From NCBI GenBank assembly GCA_004153385.1, contig SDAL01000003.1:1-64000 (forward strand): 64,000 bases of DNA, read 5' to 3'. Below are positions 60,959-64,000 of the stretch, piece after piece (position 1 is the first letter of the stretch; the number at the start of each line of letters is the position of its first letter). The notes beneath the pieces are model-generated. The model worked only from the letters and a program-made list of their open reading frames with translations. It did no database searches and was not told where the DNA came from. The position numbers and the translations under genes were made by a program. The DNA comes from Paracoccaceae bacterium (GTDB lineage Bacteria > Pseudomonadota > Alphaproteobacteria > Rhodobacterales > Rhodobacteraceae).

Positions 60959-62103
60959 GGGCTCTGTTGCACAAATCCCGAGTAGGATTGATCTTATGAA
61001 TCCAGAGTGGTCGCTGGGGTGCATGAGCAGACCTACGCCCCCGACCTACAAGACCAGGAACTGGCCAGCCTACAATGAAGCGCTCAAGCGCCGGGGCTCG
61101 CTGACGATCTGGTTCGACCTCAATATGAGTTGGGAGGCCGTGCCAACAGGCAGGCGTGGCCGGCAGCAGACCTACGGCGATGCCGCCATCCAGACCTGCC
61201 TTTCCATGAGGGTGTTGTTTGGCATGGTCGTCATTGATCGCGCCATTGGTCCGAGCGACAATGACGACCCGGCAGACGACCGGGTTCGTCGAGAGCCTGC
61301 TGCGGCTGGTTGGCCTCAACCGGACGGTGCCCGACTTCAGCACCCTGTCCCGGCGCCAGAAGACCCTAGCCGTGAATATCCCGTATCGCGGCTCCAAGGG
61401 GCCGTTGCACCTGCTGATCGACAGCACCGGCATCAAGGTCGAGGTCGAGGTCGAGGTCGAGGGCGAAGGCGAATGGCCCGCCCGCAAGCATGGCGGTCCC
61501 AAACGGCGCGTTTGGCGCAAGATCCATCTCGGGATTGATGAGGAAACACTGGGGGTCCGCGCTGTCGAGATCATCGGGAGCCACATCGGTGATGCCCCGG
61601 TGCGACCCGACCTACTCGGCCAGATCGCGGCGGACGAACGGATCGGCAGCGTCACCGCCGACGGTGCCTAGGACCACACGTAAATGCCACGACGCTATTG
61701 CGGACCGTGGCGCCCATGCCGTCATCCCGCCCCGCAAGAACGCGAAGCCCTAGAAGACCATCACCGCCGGGGCGCTCGCCATTGCCCTCGGACCAATGGC
61801 GGACAAAGGCTTGCCGCGAAACGAGGCCGTGCGCGCGGCGAACTACCTGGGCCGCGCGCTCTGGCGACGATGGAGCGGATACCACCGCCGAAGCCGCGCT
61901 GAGACAAAGATGCCCTGTGTGAAGCTGCTGGGGCAGCGCCTTATGGCGCGGGACTTCGACCGTCAGGTGGCCGAACTCCAGGTCCGCATCGCCGCCGTCC
62001 TGAACGGATACACCGCCCTCGGCATACCCGTCACGGAAGCTGTGGGATACGTCCGTCTGGGAAAGGGGGGGCTCGGCCATCACCCGATTTGTGCAACAGT
62101 GTC
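60959..62103 (+). mobile_element. IS5-family (IS427-like) insertion sequence, degenerate
   Basis: Terminal inverted repeats are GGCTCTGTTGCACAAATC at 60960-60977 and, at the right end, GATTTGTGCAACAGTGTC at 62086-62103. CTGTTGCA occurs directly outside both ends (60951-60958 and 62104-62111), but because that octamer is also part of the repeat, a true target duplication is uncertain. The transposase inside is broken. Flanked by relic repeats. Confidence 0.75.
61007..62080 (+). pseudogene. IS5-family DDE transposase, several frameshifts
   Basis: The N-terminus KTRNWPAYNEALKRRGSLTI with WFDLNMSWEAVPTGRRGRQQ, the middle TGFVESLLRLVGLNRTVPDF with STLSRRQKTLAVNIPYRGSK, the first catalytic Asp in LHLLIDSTGIKV and the C-terminus YLGRALWRRWSGYHRRSRAE with LGQRLMARDFDRQVAEL match IS5/IS427 transposases. 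The frame is lost at about 61225-61260 (an added stretch) and again around 61670-61760. Four GGTCGA units at 61437-61460 enlarge the acidic VEVEVEVE segment just after the catalytic Asp. Not functional. Confidence 0.8.
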
Positions 62104-62111
62104 CTGTTGCA

Positions 62112-62400
62112 CCATAACAGTAGAGGAGATCGCGGCGGCAGTATTTGAGCCCTTACACTGCAGCGCAGATCACGAGGGCGTCCATTTAGGGCTGCACCTC
62201 GTCGTAGCGCCGCCGACGCGGACGAAATCAGCATGTGCGCTGTCGTAAAAACACACTGATACTAGCGGCCAGGCATACAGAAGTCGGTTTGAGCAGCTGT
62301 ATTTTCACGCGCGTGTCGGGAGCCTGACGCTGTCCATCAAGGGCGCGGTTCAGGGAAGAACGCGAAGCGGTCCTGCGAGAGCGGACCGCTTCGCGACGGA
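62112..62400. other. Intergenic region, no gene
   Basis: 289 bases between the IS5 element and the hydrolase gene. A self-complementary segment (AAGCGGTCC ... GGACCGCTT, 62365-62391) just after the hydrolase stop may be its terminator. Confidence 0.4.
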
Positions 62401-63387
62401 TCAGTCCTCGTTCCGGAGGGTCAGGGCGGTATGTAACCAGTCCTGCACCATCCCGGCGATGTCGTCCGAGTTGTCGTCCATCATCGGCATGTGGGAGTTG
62501 CCGGTGATGCCGAGCTTCGGAAGATCCATGTGGTCGGCCACCCCACCAAGGCTTTGCAGCTGCTCGGAATGGGCAAGCGCGTCCTGCTTGTAGGGTTTCC
62601 AAGCCGGATGATCGTCGCAATTGTCGCCCCATACGTAAAGATGGGGCACACGCGCGCTAGCGGCCATTTGCTCGGGCGTCATTTCGGGCGCGCCGGCCGG
62701 CTCGAGCATAACCACGGCGGCGATCCGGTCCGACATGCGCGCGGCAACGGACTGGGCGAACCAGCCGCCCTGGGAATGGGCGACGATGATTACCTTGTCG
62801 AACTGCGAGACAAGCTCGGCATAAGCCGCGACAGAGGCGACCGCATTCGTCGTCCAGCGCGGCACAAATTGCGCGCAAAGCTGGTCGAACTGTCCAGTCG
62901 GAAATCGCTGGCCGGGGAAGGGGCTGCGCAGCACCGGGTTCTCCGAGAACCCTTCGGCAGTGCCCATGCGAAACAGGTACCAAGCATCCTCGGCGGTGCG
63001 GAACAGCGGTGCGCTGTCGTAGATCTGCGGATAGGGTGACCACGACGAGCGCCCGCGCTCCACCGCGTCCGAGATGACCACGTCATGTCCCTGCCGGAGG
63101 AACAGCTGCGACCAGCCGGGGCGCCCGTCGGGCGTTGTTTCCCAGGTGACGCCGGTCATTGCGCCGCCATGCCAGAACAGCACGGGGATATCGGTTTGCG
63201 GCGTCTCGAGCATGAAGTGCTGCGCGTAGAGCTGACCGGTGACGTAATGGCCGTTCAGATCAACTGTGCGCGGCGCGGAATCTGGCGAGACCTTCACGGT
63301 CTGGGTCGGCTGGCCCGACAGTTTGACGGTGCGTCCGCTCACATGGAAGGAACGGATGTCGCGCAGGGAAATCGTGGAAGTCGTCAT
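62401..63387 (-). CDS. Alpha/beta hydrolase (esterase-like)
   Basis: 328 residues from MTTSTISLRDIRSF. The oxyanion-hole region VLFWHGGAMTGVTW and nucleophile elbow IIVAHSQGGWFAQSV are clear; the acid and His lie in YVWGDNCDDHPAW and ITGNSHMPMMDDNS. ATG 63387 has GGAG upstream and overlaps the end of the tautomerase gene (ATGA). It is last in the TRAP permease/tautomerase/hydrolase order. Substrate unknown. Confidence 0.88.
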   Translation of the reverse strand: MTTSTISLRDIRSFHVSGRTVKLSGQPTQTVKVSPDSAPRTVDLNGHYVTGQLYAQHFMLETPQTDIPVLFWHGGAMTGVTWETTPDGRPGWSQLFLRQGHDVVISDAVERGRSSWSPYPQIYDSAPLFRTAEDAWYLFRMGTAEGFSENPVLRSPFPGQRFPTGQFDQLCAQFVPRWTTNAVASVAAYAELVSQFDKVIIVAHSQGGWFAQSVAARMSDRIAAVVMLEPAGAPEMTPEQMAASARVPHLYVWGDNCDDHPAWKPYKQDALAHSEQLQSLGGVADHMDLPKLGITGNSHMPMMDDNSDDIAGMVQDWLHTALTLRNED

Positions 63388-63734
63388 GGCTGGGGCTCCG
63401 GTGTATCGGCAGCGGTGATGTGATCGGGGTCGAGTGCGATGAGCCGCACCCGCGTGCTGTGCCCGGTCACGTGGTGCAGCAGGTCGTGCAGGTTCTGCGC
63501 GGCACGGGCGCGTGTGGTGGCGTCGCGGGCAGGCGAGGCTCGGTGCTGCACTTGGCACAGCACCTCACAGCCTGCCGGGGCAGTTAGCGCTGCGGTGATC
63601 ATCACCTGCACCAGCTGGGGTTTCGCCCCGAGATCCCGAACCAGAATGTCCCGGACTGCCGAGGTCAGCTCCAGCCCCTGGTCCGTGACGGCGCCGGTAA
63701 GATCCGGTGCCACGATGATATGTGCGATGGGCAT
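63384..63734 (-). CDS. Tautomerase-superfamily-like small protein
   Basis: 116 residues from MPIAHIIVAPDLTG. The Pro directly after the initiator Met, a short beta-alpha-beta start and about 62-residue duplicated length fit the 4-oxalocrotonate-tautomerase/MIF superfamily, where Pro1 is the base. The second half (VRLIALDPDHITAADTPEPQ) is less typical. AGGAGG lies five to six bases before ATG 63734. It sits between the TRAP permease and the hydrolase genes with ATGA overlap to the latter. Confidence 0.6.
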   Translation of the reverse strand: MPIAHIIVAPDLTGAVTDQGLELTSAVRDILVRDLGAKPQLVQVMITAALTAPAGCEVLCQVQHRASPARDATTRARAAQNLHDLLHHVTGHSTRVRLIALDPDHITAADTPEPQP

Positions 63735-63744
63735 GGAGGCCTCC

Positions 63745-64000
63745 TTATCTTGCACCGAAGACGAGATCCGGCAGCCAAGTAGACACGGCCGGAACGAAGG
63801 TGATGAGTAGCAGCAGCACCAGCATCAGGCCTATGTAGGGAACCACGCCCTTGATGACCTTCTCGATGCCGGTGTCGGCGACCGATTTCAGCACGAAAAG
63901 GTTGAGCCCTACCGGCGGTGTCAGCAGCGCGATCTCCATGTTCACCACCAAGATGACGCCAAAGTGGATCGGGTTGATCCCCAGCTGCAACAGCACGGGC
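63745..64000 (-). CDS. TRAP transporter large permease (DctM type), C-terminal part
   Basis: The last 84 codons run off the window edge: LGINPIHFGVILVVNMEIAL, LTPPVGLNLFVLKSVADTGI and the final membrane segment LMLVLLLLITFVPAVSTWLP. NMEIALLTPPVGLNLFV is the characteristic DctM motif. The gene starts outside the window. It precedes the tautomerase gene by 10 bases on the same strand, so the three form one operon for uptake and processing of an organic acid (inference). Confidence 0.92.
   Translation of the reverse strand, partial: PVLLQLGINPIHFGVILVVNMEIALLTPPVGLNLFVLKSVADTGIEKVIKGVVPYIGLMLVLLLLITFVPAVSTWLPDLVFGAR

Noticed and set aside
1-64000. tRNA, rRNA or attachment-site tRNA
   Set aside because: No cloverleaf-like or rRNA-like sequence was found by eye; a tRNAscan run would be decisive.

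Overview
The window looks like accessory-rich chromosome or plasmid DNA of an alphaproteobacterium, most likely Rhodobacteraceae (Roseobacter/Paracoccus type). This rests on the high G+C, the TRAP and tripartite tricarboxylate transporters, the peptide/opine ABC transporter with D-amino-acid-oxidase-like enzymes, the gamma-butyrobetaine-hydroxylase-like dioxygenase, and relic intergenic repeats. No tRNA, rRNA or CRISPR array was seen. All assignments come from reading the sequence; no database search was run.

Layout. 0-1.9 kb: an AAA ATPase gene cut by a decayed IS110/IS1111-type element. 1.9-4.5 kb: a LysR-controlled set (NTF2-like secreted protein, Atu4866-family protein, carboxymuconolactone-decarboxylase-like protein) and an SDR remnant. 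4.8-15.7 kb: a catabolic operon with a complete dipeptide/opine ABC transporter (two-domain ATPase, binding protein, two permeases), three FAD amine/amino-acid oxidases, an SDR and a MarR regulator. 16-31 kb: small regulator/enzyme pairs mixed with a broken GNAT gene, a single-chain DUF262-DUF1524 (GmrSD-like) nuclease bracketed by related hairpins, an A+T-richer cassette encoding a RelE-like domain fused to an octapeptide-repeat tail, and damaged serine and tyrosine recombinases. 32-45 kb: a coherent tricarballylate/tricarboxylate cluster (TcuAB, GntR regulator, AbrB-type permease, 2-hydroxyacid dehydrogenase, UspA, PrpF-like isomerase, TctA-TctB fusion, TctC, TctDE). 45-60 kb: more divergent regulator/oxidoreductase pairs (TetR/AKR/GST, LysR/dioxygenase/aldolase, SDR/AraC, LysR/SDR/amidohydrolase, ArsR/OYE, TetR/SDR), several with clear palindromic operators. 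60-62 kb: a small PD-(D/E)XK-like protein and a degenerate IS5-family element. 62.4-64 kb: alpha/beta hydrolase, tautomerase-like protein and the end of a TRAP permease.

How the parts fit. The two large clusters are transport-plus-oxidation pathways: one takes up an amino-acid or opine-like compound and oxidises it with flavoenzymes; the other takes up tricarboxylates through a TTT system sensed by TctDE and feeds them through TcuAB/PrpF towards aconitate. The rest is a patchwork of independently regulated reductase cassettes, with many genes broken by frameshift or stop, as expected of a plastic genomic island. The most novel-looking piece is 23.7-24.9 kb: a membrane ORF with an in-frame stop, coupled by ATGA overlap to a RelE-like/octapeptide-repeat protein.
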